DNA of 64,000 nt from Mycobacterium sp. (lineage in GTDB: Bacteria > Actinomycetota > Actinomycetes > Mycobacteriales > Mycobacteriaceae). How positions within the stretch are numbered: the first letter of the stretch is position 1; each line of letters starts with the position of its first letter. Location of the stretch: contig JAHFVD010000036.1 in assembly GCA_023264735.1 (NCBI GenBank), positions 1 to 64,000 of the forward strand, in the 5' to 3' direction. The notes under the pieces are model-generated. The model did no database searches and had not been told where the DNA came from. It saw nothing but the letters and a program-made list of their open reading frames with translations. Below, piece after piece: positions 8,343 through 15,661 of the stretch. The translations under genes and the position numbers were made by a program.

Positions 8343-9602
8343 ATGGCGTCAACGGAGACCCTGAACCTCGACGACCTGACCGACCCGGTGCTGACCGATA
8401 CCCAACGGCAGATCCTGGAGTACACCGAGTCCCGCACGGTGACCTTCGATCTCGACGCGATGGTCGCCGAGGCGGTGGAGGCGGCCGGGGCCGACGACCT
8501 GGCCGACGACGACGGGTTCACTGACCGGCTGACCGCCCATGTCGCCGCCATCGAGTCCGACACCGGCCTGCGGCAGCTCATCCGAAGCAGCCTGCGCGCC
8601 AGGGTGGTTCGCAAGGTGCGCAACCGGCTGTCACTGGTAGATCTGCTCAAGCGCTATCCCGAGATCGCCGACATCCGGATCGAGCGGCCGCTGATCGTGG
8701 TCGGCATGCCCCGCTCGGGGACGACGCACCTGGTGAACCTGATCGCCGAGGACCCGCGGCGGCGCGCACTGCCCTACTGGGAGAGCGAGGATCCGATTCC
8801 GGCGCTCGGGCAGGGACCCGGTGTGTTCGGCGTCGATCCCCGGTACGCCTGGGTCAAGGCCGAGCATGAGGCGTTGATGGCCAGCACCCCGTATGTGGCC
8901 GCGATGCACGACCGCTTCCCCGAGGCCATCGAGGAGGAGGTCGAGCTGCTCGACCTCGACATGGCCGGTTATGTACTCGAGTGGCACGCGCGGGTTCCCA
9001 GCTGGCGCGACTTCTACCTCGGCCTGGACCACACCCGTCACTACGCCTACCTGAAGAAGGTCCTGCAGGCATTGACGTTCCTGCGCGGTCCGCGGACCTG
9101 GGTGTTGAAATCGCCGCAGCATGCCGAACAACTCGGGCCGCTGATGGCCACCTTCCCCGACGCCACGGTCGCGTTCACCCACCGCGACCCCGTCGCGGTG
9201 ATCCAATCGGCGATCACGATGATGGCGTACTCGGATCGGTTGCGCCGCACCAGCATCGACCCAGACTGGCTGGTGGACTACTGGAGCGACCGGATCCACC
9301 GCCTGCTGAGCGCCTGCGTGCGCGACCGTGAGCTGGTGGCGGCCGAGCACAGTGTCGACATCGGATTTCATCACCTGGGCGGCAACGAGATGCCGGTGCT
9401 GGCCGACTTCTATCAGCGCGCAGGCGTCGACATTCCCTCCCAGGTGGCCAAGCGATTCCAGGCCTACATCGACGCCAACCGCCGGGGCGCCAAGGGCCGT
9501 ATCCCGTATGACCTCAAACGCCACTTCGGCGTCGAACCGCAGGAATTGCGCTCCCGGTTCGCCTTCTACTTCGACCGTTTCGACGTCCGCCCCGAGATCT
9601 AG
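8343..9602 (+). CDS. PAPS-dependent sulfotransferase family protein
   Basis: Sulfotransferase of the Sulfotransfer_3 type, 419 aa. An N-terminal helical region (about 1-110) precedes the 5'-phosphosulfate-binding loop VGMPRSGTTHL (120-130). The 3'-phosphate-binding part is recognisable in WVLKSPQHAEQL and FTHRDPVAVIQSAITMM. Enzymes of this group move sulfate from PAPS to hydroxyls of lipids, sugars or small molecules; mycobacteria have several for sulfolipids. ATG 8343 is preferred over GTG 8337 because AAGG stands about 9 nt before it. The gene is followed after 9 nt by the alkylsulfatase-like gene and then an SDR. Confidence 0.92.
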   Translation: MASTETLNLDDLTDPVLTDTQRQILEYTESRTVTFDLDAMVAEAVEAAGADDLADDDGFTDRLTAHVAAIESDTGLRQLIRSSLRARVVRKVRNRLSLVDLLKRYPEIADIRIERPLIVVGMPRSGTTHLVNLIAEDPRRRALPYWESEDPIPALGQGPGVFGVDPRYAWVKAEHEALMASTPYVAAMHDRFPEAIEEEVELLDLDMAGYVLEWHARVPSWRDFYLGLDHTRHYAYLKKVLQALTFLRGPRTWVLKSPQHAEQLGPLMATFPDATVAFTHRDPVAVIQSAITMMAYSDRLRRTSIDPDWLVDYWSDRIHRLLSACVRDRELVAAEHSVDIGFHHLGGNEMPVLADFYQRAGVDIPSQVAKRFQAYIDANRRGAKGRIPYDLKRHFGVEPQELRSRFAFYFDRFDVRPEI

Positions 9603-9611
9603 AGGTCACCC

Positions 9612-10853
9612 GTGGAACCCATCTACCGCAGCCGCCCCGGCGCCGATGCAATGCTGCCGGCATCGGCCGAACAGGCGCAGGAAGTCGCACCGGGGATCTG
9701 GTGCTCACCAGGACTGACCAACTCCTACCTGCTGACCACATCGGACGGCCGCGTCGTCGTCAACACCGGCATGGGCTTCGAAGGCCCCGTGCACCGCGCC
9801 GTGTTCGACGCCGTCGATGCGTCACCGGTGCGCTACATCCTGATCACCCAGGGCCACTACGACCACGTCGGCGGCCTGGACACCCTGCGCGACCTGGACA
9901 CCAAGGTTGTGGCGCAGGCCAATTGGGAACACTGGCGTGACGACAACGAGCGGCTACTGCCCTATCGCGCCAACCGCAGCGCGTTCGCCTTCTCCGGCAA
10001 GCTCGCCGGTGGCATCGCCAAGATCCAGCAGCGCTTCGGCAAGAAACTTCCGCCGCAGAGCACCGGATGCGCCAACATCGTCGTCGACGACCGGCTGTCA
10101 CTGACGGTCGGCGACCGGCACTTCGAGCTGATCGCGACCCCGGGCGGGGAAACCACCGACTCGATGGTGATCTGGCTACCCGAAGAGCGAGTCTGCCTGT
10201 GCAGCAATACGTTCGGACCAGTCTTCGGGCACATCCCGAACCTGGTCACCATTCGCGGCGACCGCTATCGCGATGCGCTGACAGTCATCGACACCATCGA
10301 ACGCGTCCGCGCGCTGCAGCCCGAGGTGCTGCTCACCGGACATTTCGACCCCATTCGCGGGGCAGCCCTGATCGATGCCGAGCTGACCAGGCTGCGCGAC
10401 GCCGTCCAGTACCTGCACGACGAAACCGTCGCAGGGATGAACGCGGGCAAGGACGTTCGGACCCTGATGGCCGAGATCACGCTGCCCGAACATCTCGAAG
10501 TCGGGCAGGGCTACGGCAAGCTCGCCTGGGATGTCCGCGCAATCTGGGAGAACTACTCCGGCTGGTTTCACCACCGCTCGACCACCGAGCTGTACGCGGT
10601 CGGGCCCGACGCCGTCAGCGCTGACCTGGTGGAACTGGCCGGCGCCGACGCGCTGACCGAACGGGCCCGTGCCCATCTGGCGGACGGTCGACCACTGGAG
10701 GCCATCCACCTCGCCGAACTCGTCACCCAGGCCGATCCCGAACACGCCGACGCGCGAGCGGTACTCAAGGACGCGCACGAACGGCTGCTGGCGGGCAGCG
10801 TCAACTTCTGGGAGACGGCCTGGCTGACCAAGCAGATCGAAAGGTACACATGA
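9612..10853 (+). CDS. Alkylsulfatase-like metallo-beta-lactamase-fold protein with altered metal site
   Basis: MBL-fold hydrolase, 413 aa. The N-terminal domain carries ITQGHYDHVGG (residues 78-88), and the C-terminal part (about 280-410, including WENYSGWFHHR and an LAELVTQADPEHADARAVL helix pair) matches the dimerisation domain of SdsA1/BDS1-type alkylsulfatases. The SCP2-like third domain of those enzymes is missing. In the canonical HxHxDH motif the first His is Gln80; the position of the alkylsulfatase Glu ligand (AEN) appears as Ser198 (CSN). Asp84, His85 and His244 (LTGHFDP) remain. GTG 9612 has AGAGG upstream. Function is therefore uncertain: hydrolase with unusual metal use, or repurposed fold. 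Confidence 0.85.
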   Translation: MEPIYRSRPGADAMLPASAEQAQEVAPGIWCSPGLTNSYLLTTSDGRVVVNTGMGFEGPVHRAVFDAVDASPVRYILITQGHYDHVGGLDTLRDLDTKVVAQANWEHWRDDNERLLPYRANRSAFAFSGKLAGGIAKIQQRFGKKLPPQSTGCANIVVDDRLSLTVGDRHFELIATPGGETTDSMVIWLPEERVCLCSNTFGPVFGHIPNLVTIRGDRYRDALTVIDTIERVRALQPEVLLTGHFDPIRGAALIDAELTRLRDAVQYLHDETVAGMNAGKDVRTLMAEITLPEHLEVGQGYGKLAWDVRAIWENYSGWFHHRSTTELYAVGPDAVSADLVELAGADALTERARAHLADGRPLEAIHLAELVTQADPEHADARAVLKDAHERLLAGSVNFWETAWLTKQIERYT

Positions 10854-11599
10854 CCGCCCAGCTCAGCTTCGACTTCACCGGCACCCAGGCTCTGGTCACC
10901 GGCGCGACCAGCGGCATCGGGCATGCCGTGGCCGTGTTGTTTCGCGACGCCGGGGCCGACGTCATCGTCACCGGCACCAAACCCGCCGCCGCCGACTACG
11001 ACACCGACCTGTCCGGGATGACCTACCACCAACTTGTGCTCACCGACAATGCATCCATTGACAGCCTGGCGCACAGCATCTCCGCGCTCGACGTCCTGGT
11101 GAACAACGCCGGCGCCAACTTCCCCGGCGGCCTCGACGAGTCCACCCCCGACGGGTTCGCCGCCTCTGTCGCGCTGAACCTCACCGGGCCGTACCGGCTC
11201 ACCGTCGCCCTGCGGCGCGCACTGAAAGCCTCCACGGCGGTCGGCGGGGCGAGTGTGGTCAACCTGGCGTCGATGTCTGCGCTGCGGGCGGTCACCATGG
11301 TCCCCGGATACGGGGCCGCCAAGTCCGGTGTCATCAACGTCACCCGCAACCTGGCCGTCAAGTGGGCCAAGCACGGAATCCGGATCAACGCCGTGGCGCC
11401 GGGCACCATCGAGACCGCGATGACCGCGCCGATGCATGCCGTACCGGAGATCGTGGCGACCGAGATCGCCCATATCCCCGCCGGGCGAATGGGCACCGTC
11501 GGCGAGGTCGCTCCCGCCATCGCGTTCCTGTGCGCGGCGCAGAGCAGCTACATCAACGGCGCGGTGCTGGTCGTCGACGGCGCCTCGGACTGCGTGTAG
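10850..11599 (+). CDS. Short-chain dehydrogenase/reductase (SDR)
   Basis: Classical SDR, 249 aa. Cofactor motif TGATSGIG (17-24), NNAG (85-88), structural Asn110, catalytic Ser in NLASMS (138-143), Tyr154 and Lys158 (YGAAK), and a C-terminal VVDGAS. Oxidises or reduces a hydroxyl/carbonyl with NAD(P). The ATG overlaps the stop of the alkylsulfatase-like gene by 4 nt, and AAAGG stands before it, so it is the third gene of the sulfotransferase operon and may act on the same metabolite (inference). Confidence 0.95.
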   Translation: MTAQLSFDFTGTQALVTGATSGIGHAVAVLFRDAGADVIVTGTKPAAADYDTDLSGMTYHQLVLTDNASIDSLAHSISALDVLVNNAGANFPGGLDESTPDGFAASVALNLTGPYRLTVALRRALKASTAVGGASVVNLASMSALRAVTMVPGYGAAKSGVINVTRNLAVKWAKHGIRINAVAPGTIETAMTAPMHAVPEIVATEIAHIPAGRMGTVGEVAPAIAFLCAAQSSYINGAVLVVDGASDCV

Positions 11600-11625
11600 C
11601 GGCGTTCCTGCCGTACCGTAATCGG

Positions 11626-12339
11626 GTGCCCCGCCAGGTCCTTTTCATCTACAACGATCCGATTGCGCCCGAGGCGTTGCTCGGCGAGACGTTCACCGAA
11701 CTCGGTTTCGACGTGGACACGTTCGAGGTAGTTCCGGCGGCGCGAGCCGGCGACCCGGCGCTCGACGTCACCTTCCCCGATCCAACCCGCTACGACGTGA
11801 TCGTGCCGCTGGGTTCGCGATGGGCGGTCTACGACGAACGGCTGCCGTGGGTGGCCGCCGAGATCGACACCGTGCGCAGCGCCGTCGACGCCGGCCTCGG
11901 TGTGCTCGGGGTGTGCTTCGGTGGCCAGCTGGTGGCCACCGCGCTCGGCGGCACCGTGACTCGCTCGACGGACCCCGAGATCGGCTGGCACCGGGTACGC
12001 AGCACCGACCCCGATCTGGTGCCCGACGACGGACCGTGGTTCCAGTGGCACTTCGACAGCTTCACTCCCCCGGCCGGCGCCACCGTCGTGGCCGAAAACG
12101 ACCGCGCATCACAGGCTTTCATCCTCGGCCGAGCGATGGGATTGCAGTTCCACCCCGAGCTCGACCACAAGCTGCTCGAGCTGTGGATCGACGACGACCG
12201 CAACCGCGACGGCGGCGATATCGTCCGGCTCGGGCTCAACGCCGACGATCTGCGGGCGGACACCACCACCCATGTCGACGACGCCGCCCGCCGGCTGCGG
12301 CTGCTGGTGCGGGGCTTCCTCGATAAGGTCGCGCGCTAG
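11626..12339 (+). CDS. Class I glutamine amidotransferase-like protein
   Basis: Stand-alone class I GATase domain, 237 aa. Nucleophile elbow GVCFGGQ with Cys97, and the His176-x-Glu178 pair in LQFHPELD complete the Cys-His-Glu triad. Homologues act as glutaminases or on gamma-glutamyl compounds; no synthetase partner is adjacent. GTG 11626 gives the natural start MPRQVLFIYNDP; the longer open frame upstream overlaps the SDR gene and is shadow. It lies 26 nt after the SDR and may share its transcript. Confidence 0.88.
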   Translation: MPRQVLFIYNDPIAPEALLGETFTELGFDVDTFEVVPAARAGDPALDVTFPDPTRYDVIVPLGSRWAVYDERLPWVAAEIDTVRSAVDAGLGVLGVCFGGQLVATALGGTVTRSTDPEIGWHRVRSTDPDLVPDDGPWFQWHFDSFTPPAGATVVAENDRASQAFILGRAMGLQFHPELDHKLLELWIDDDRNRDGGDIVRLGLNADDLRADTTTHVDDAARRLRLLVRGFLDKVAR

Positions 12340-12344
12340 CGTTC

Positions 12345-13568
12345 ATGGCCAGAATCCGGTCCATCGTCGCCACAGCGCTGGCCGCTCTGATGGTGCTGAC
12401 CGGCTGCACGCCGTCAACGAACACTCCCGCGCCAACCAGTTCCCCACATGCTGACGCGATCGCCACGATCGTGCGCGACGTGATGGCGCAGGAACACCTC
12501 AAGTCGGTGCTGGTGCGGGTCACCGTCGACGGCAAGGAGGTGCTGACCCGCGCCGAGGGCGAGTCGATGGCCGGAGTGCCCGCCACCACCGCGATGCATT
12601 TCCGCAACGGCGCGGTGGCGATCTCCTATGTGGCCACCCTGTTGCTGCGACTCGTCGACGAGAAGAAGGTCCGGCTCGAGGACAAGCTCTCCACCTGGCT
12701 GCCCGGGGTGCCCAACTCCGACCGGGTGACGCTGGGCCAGCTCGCGCAGATGACCTCGGGCTACGTCGACTACGTCATCGGCAACGAACCCATGAACGCC
12801 GAGCTCTACCGGGATCCGTTCCGGCAGTGGACGACCGACCAGCTGCTGGGGTACGCCCTTGACAAACCCTTGCTCTACGAACCGGGCACGAACTGGAACT
12901 ATGCCCACACCAACTACGTGCTACTGGGTTTGGCCTTGGAGAAGGCAACCGGCCAGGACATGCCGACGTTGTTGCAGCAGAACGTGCTCGGTCCCCTCGG
13001 CCTGACCAATACCGCGAACTCCTTCACCCCCGACATCCCCGCGCCGGTACTGCATGCGTACTCCTCGGAACGTCGCCAGGCCCTGCACATCCCGCCCGGC
13101 ACCCCGTTCTACGAGGAGACCACCTTCTGGAATCCGTCCTGGACCATCACCCACGGTGCGATCCAGACCACCGACATCCATGACCTGGCCGCCACCGCTG
13201 AGGGGATCGGCTCAGGTCGGCTGTTGTCGACCGAGTCCTACCAGAAGATGATCTCCCCACAGCTGCGCGGCAAGACCACCGCACTGCCGGGCTGCACCAC
13301 CTGTGCGGTCCAAAATGGCATCTACACTTACGGATTGGGCGTTGTCATCTCCGGGGACTGGCTGCTGCAGAACCCGATGTTCGCCGGCTACGCCGCCGTA
13401 GAGGGATACCTGCCGAGCCGCCGGATCGCGATCGCGGTGGCCGTCACGTTCGACGAGGGCGCATTCGATGCGCAGGGCGACTACACCAACGCGGCCGACA
13501 CGGTGTTCCGCAAGATCGGCGCGGAACTGGCCCCCGACGACGCCCCGCCGATACCTCCGGCGAAATAG
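12345..13568 (+). CDS. Lipoprotein of the serine beta-lactamase/class C fold lacking the catalytic SxxK
   Basis: Exported lipoprotein, 407 aa, with signal peptide and lipobox LTGC (Cys21). The body is clearly related to beta-lactamase/esterase-like serine hydrolases: RLVDEKKVRLEDKLSTWLPG, LGQLAQMTSGY and EPGTNWNYAHTNYVLLGLAL. However, the active-site SxxK is replaced by Ala90-Val-Ala-Ile93 (RNGAVAISY), and the second motif YxN reads Tyr186-Ala-His188. Both catalytic residues of the acyl-enzyme chemistry are thus gone, so it is probably a binding or regulatory pseudoenzyme at the cell envelope. It starts 5 nt after the GATase stop. Confidence 0.88.
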   Translation: MARIRSIVATALAALMVLTGCTPSTNTPAPTSSPHADAIATIVRDVMAQEHLKSVLVRVTVDGKEVLTRAEGESMAGVPATTAMHFRNGAVAISYVATLLLRLVDEKKVRLEDKLSTWLPGVPNSDRVTLGQLAQMTSGYVDYVIGNEPMNAELYRDPFRQWTTDQLLGYALDKPLLYEPGTNWNYAHTNYVLLGLALEKATGQDMPTLLQQNVLGPLGLTNTANSFTPDIPAPVLHAYSSERRQALHIPPGTPFYEETTFWNPSWTITHGAIQTTDIHDLAATAEGIGSGRLLSTESYQKMISPQLRGKTTALPGCTTCAVQNGIYTYGLGVVISGDWLLQNPMFAGYAAVEGYLPSRRIAIAVAVTFDEGAFDAQGDYTNAADTVFRKIGAELAPDDAPPIPPAK

Positions 13569-13713
13569 GCGCGGCTAGCCGGCCAGCAGGAGCAGACTGC
13601 GTCGAGGAGGCTGCGCCGGTGGACGCATTCGGCGCGTCGGCCGTGTGTTTTGCCCCAGAACAACCCGCCACCAGCAACATGACAATCGCTGCTGAACAGC
13701 AGCGTTCCTGCAT
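13444..13713 (-). pseudogene. Possible lipoprotein 5' fragment
   Basis: A minus-strand frame in the 221-bp gap begins with a convincing lipoprotein signal: basic start, hydrophobic run and lipobox LLVAGC, then a Ser/Thr/Ala/Pro-rich linker (SGAKHTADAPNASTG). After about 45 residues the frame runs into the antisense of the preceding gene and no folded domain follows. It may be the remnant of a lipoprotein whose 3' part was lost, or chance coding. There is no clear ribosome binding site. Apart from this I see nothing in the 13569-13789 gap. Confidence 0.3.
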
Positions 13714-13789
13714 TCGGCAATGCTAATGCAGCGCGCAGAGACGCGGGCCCGGCGTGTGGCCCCAACCGTTCACCCACTCGCAACTTGAG

Positions 13790-15661
13790 ATGACTAGCGT
13801 GCCCGCCATGCCCGCAGCCGAGCAACAGCTGGATCGCCTTCAGAGTGAGGTCGACACGCTGCTGGCGCGACTGACTGATGCCGAATCCCGATGGCAACCG
13901 TTGATCGCTTCTGTTTCTGCCGAAAATCATTGCAGTGCAATCAATTTGGCCCACTACTGGGCCCTTCGGCAAGCCGACCTTCGCGATATGCAGAAACGGC
14001 TGACCGGATTCGGGCTGTCCTCGCTGGGCCGCAGCGAGGCCCACGTCCAGGCGACACTGCAGCTGGTGTCGGCCGCGATCGCGGCGATGCGCGGCCAGGG
14101 GTGGAATCCGGACAACCAGGCATGCGTCGGGGTCGAGCAGGGCGCACAGCTACTCGAGCGCAACGCCGTTGAACTGCTCGGGCCTGCCGCCGAAGACCGT
14201 GCGGCCCGGATCATGGTCACCCTGCCGTCGGAGGCCGCCGGGGATATCACGCTGGTGCGCACACTCCTGGACGCCGGAATGCGGATCGCCCGGATCAACT
14301 GCGCCCACGATGACGTCACCGCGTGGAAGGCGATGGCCGCCAACGTCCGCTCTGCGGCCGCGGCAGCCGGGCGAACGTGCCTGATCGCGATGGACCTCGG
14401 CGGCCCGAAACTGCGCACCGGACCCCTGGATCCGGGGCCACAGGTGGCCCGGCTGCGCCCGACCCGCAACGCACACGGGCAGGTGGTGGGGGCCGGCCGC
14501 GGCTGGCTGACTTCGGCGAAAAGGCCGGCCCGCCCGCCCGAGCCGGGCCTGGTCACACTGCCGGTCGACGGCAAGTGGCTAGCGCACCGCTCCGAGGGCG
14601 ACGAACTGCTCCTGCGCGACACCCGTGGATCCAAGCGGCGGCTGCTGCTCGCCGCGGCCGCCCCGGGCGGATTCGTCGTCACCACGGAGAAAACCACTTA
14701 CCTAGGCACCGGAACCCGGTTGCGGGCCGGTGGGCAGGAGCGAAGCGACCCGGGGAGAAAACGAGGCAAAAAAGACTCCACCAAGCTCGGCGAGCTGCCC
14801 GCCGTCGAGCAGAGCATCCGGCTGGCAGCCGGTGACATCGTGCGAGTGACCCGCGATTGCACACCGGCACCCGTCGACGACGACCAGCCACCCCGGATCG
14901 GGTGCACCCTGCCGGAGGTGTTCGACAACGCCGAAGTGGGCGAGCGAGTGTTCTTCGACGACGGCAAGCTCGGTGGCGAGGTCATCGCCATCGCCGCCGA
15001 CAGCATCGATGTCCGCATCGATCATCCCCCCCACGGCACAGCAAAGTTGCACGCCGCCAAGGGAATCAATGTGCCGGACACCAACCTGCCGATCTCCGCG
15101 CTGACCGACAAAGACCTGGCCGATCTGATCGCCGTGATCGAGCTCGCCGACTTCGTGCAGTTCTCGTTCGTGCGCGAACCCGCCGACGTGATCCGACTCT
15201 TCGACGAGCTGGACCGGCTCGGCGACCGCGACCTCGGCGTGGTTCTCAAGATCGAAACCCGCCAGGCCTTCGAGCACCTGCCGCAGCTGTTGTTGACGGC
15301 GATGCGCCGACGCCGGGTCGGGGTCATGATCGCGCGCGGGGATCTGGCTGTGGAGACCGGCTACGAACGGATGGCCGAGCTGCAGGAGGAGACGCTGTGG
15401 TTGTGCGAGGCTGCACATCTGCCGGTGATCTGGGCGACCCAGGTGCTCGAGCAGCTGGCCGCCACCGGACTGCCGACGCGCGCCGAGATCAGTGACGCGG
15501 CAATGTCCGAACGCGCCGAGTGCGTGATGCTCAACAAGGGTCCCTACATCGCCGACGCTGTCGTCACCCTCGACGACATCCTCGGCCGGATGGCCGGCCA
15601 CGAGTACAAGAAGAGCCCGCTGCTACGCAGTCTGCACTCATGGCGGGCCGACGCGCACTAG
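13790..15661 (+). CDS. Pyruvate-kinase-like protein with N-terminal extension
   Basis: 623 aa from ATG 13790 (GTG 13799 or ATG 13808 also possible). Residues about 1-135 form a helical extension not found in ordinary pyruvate kinase. The PK barrel then begins (IMVTLPSEAAGDITLVRTLL), with DLGGPKLRTG (Lys207, Arg209), an inserted B-like domain (about 215-420), VQFSFVREPADV, VVLKIET, GVMIARGDLAVETG (about 511-524) and ATQVLEQLAATGLPTRAEISDA. The usual MLSGETA reads MLNKGPY, and the C-terminal allosteric domain is absent. A basic low-complexity stretch (RSDPGRKRGKKDS, about 326-338) interrupts the B-like domain. The fold is clear, the reaction is not. Confidence 0.85.
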   Translation: MTSVPAMPAAEQQLDRLQSEVDTLLARLTDAESRWQPLIASVSAENHCSAINLAHYWALRQADLRDMQKRLTGFGLSSLGRSEAHVQATLQLVSAAIAAMRGQGWNPDNQACVGVEQGAQLLERNAVELLGPAAEDRAARIMVTLPSEAAGDITLVRTLLDAGMRIARINCAHDDVTAWKAMAANVRSAAAAAGRTCLIAMDLGGPKLRTGPLDPGPQVARLRPTRNAHGQVVGAGRGWLTSAKRPARPPEPGLVTLPVDGKWLAHRSEGDELLLRDTRGSKRRLLLAAAAPGGFVVTTEKTTYLGTGTRLRAGGQERSDPGRKRGKKDSTKLGELPAVEQSIRLAAGDIVRVTRDCTPAPVDDDQPPRIGCTLPEVFDNAEVGERVFFDDGKLGGEVIAIAADSIDVRIDHPPHGTAKLHAAKGINVPDTNLPISALTDKDLADLIAVIELADFVQFSFVREPADVIRLFDELDRLGDRDLGVVLKIETRQAFEHLPQLLLTAMRRRRVGVMIARGDLAVETGYERMAELQEETLWLCEAAHLPVIWATQVLEQLAATGLPTRAEISDAAMSERAECVMLNKGPYIADAVVTLDDILGRMAGHEYKKSPLLRSLHSWRADAH

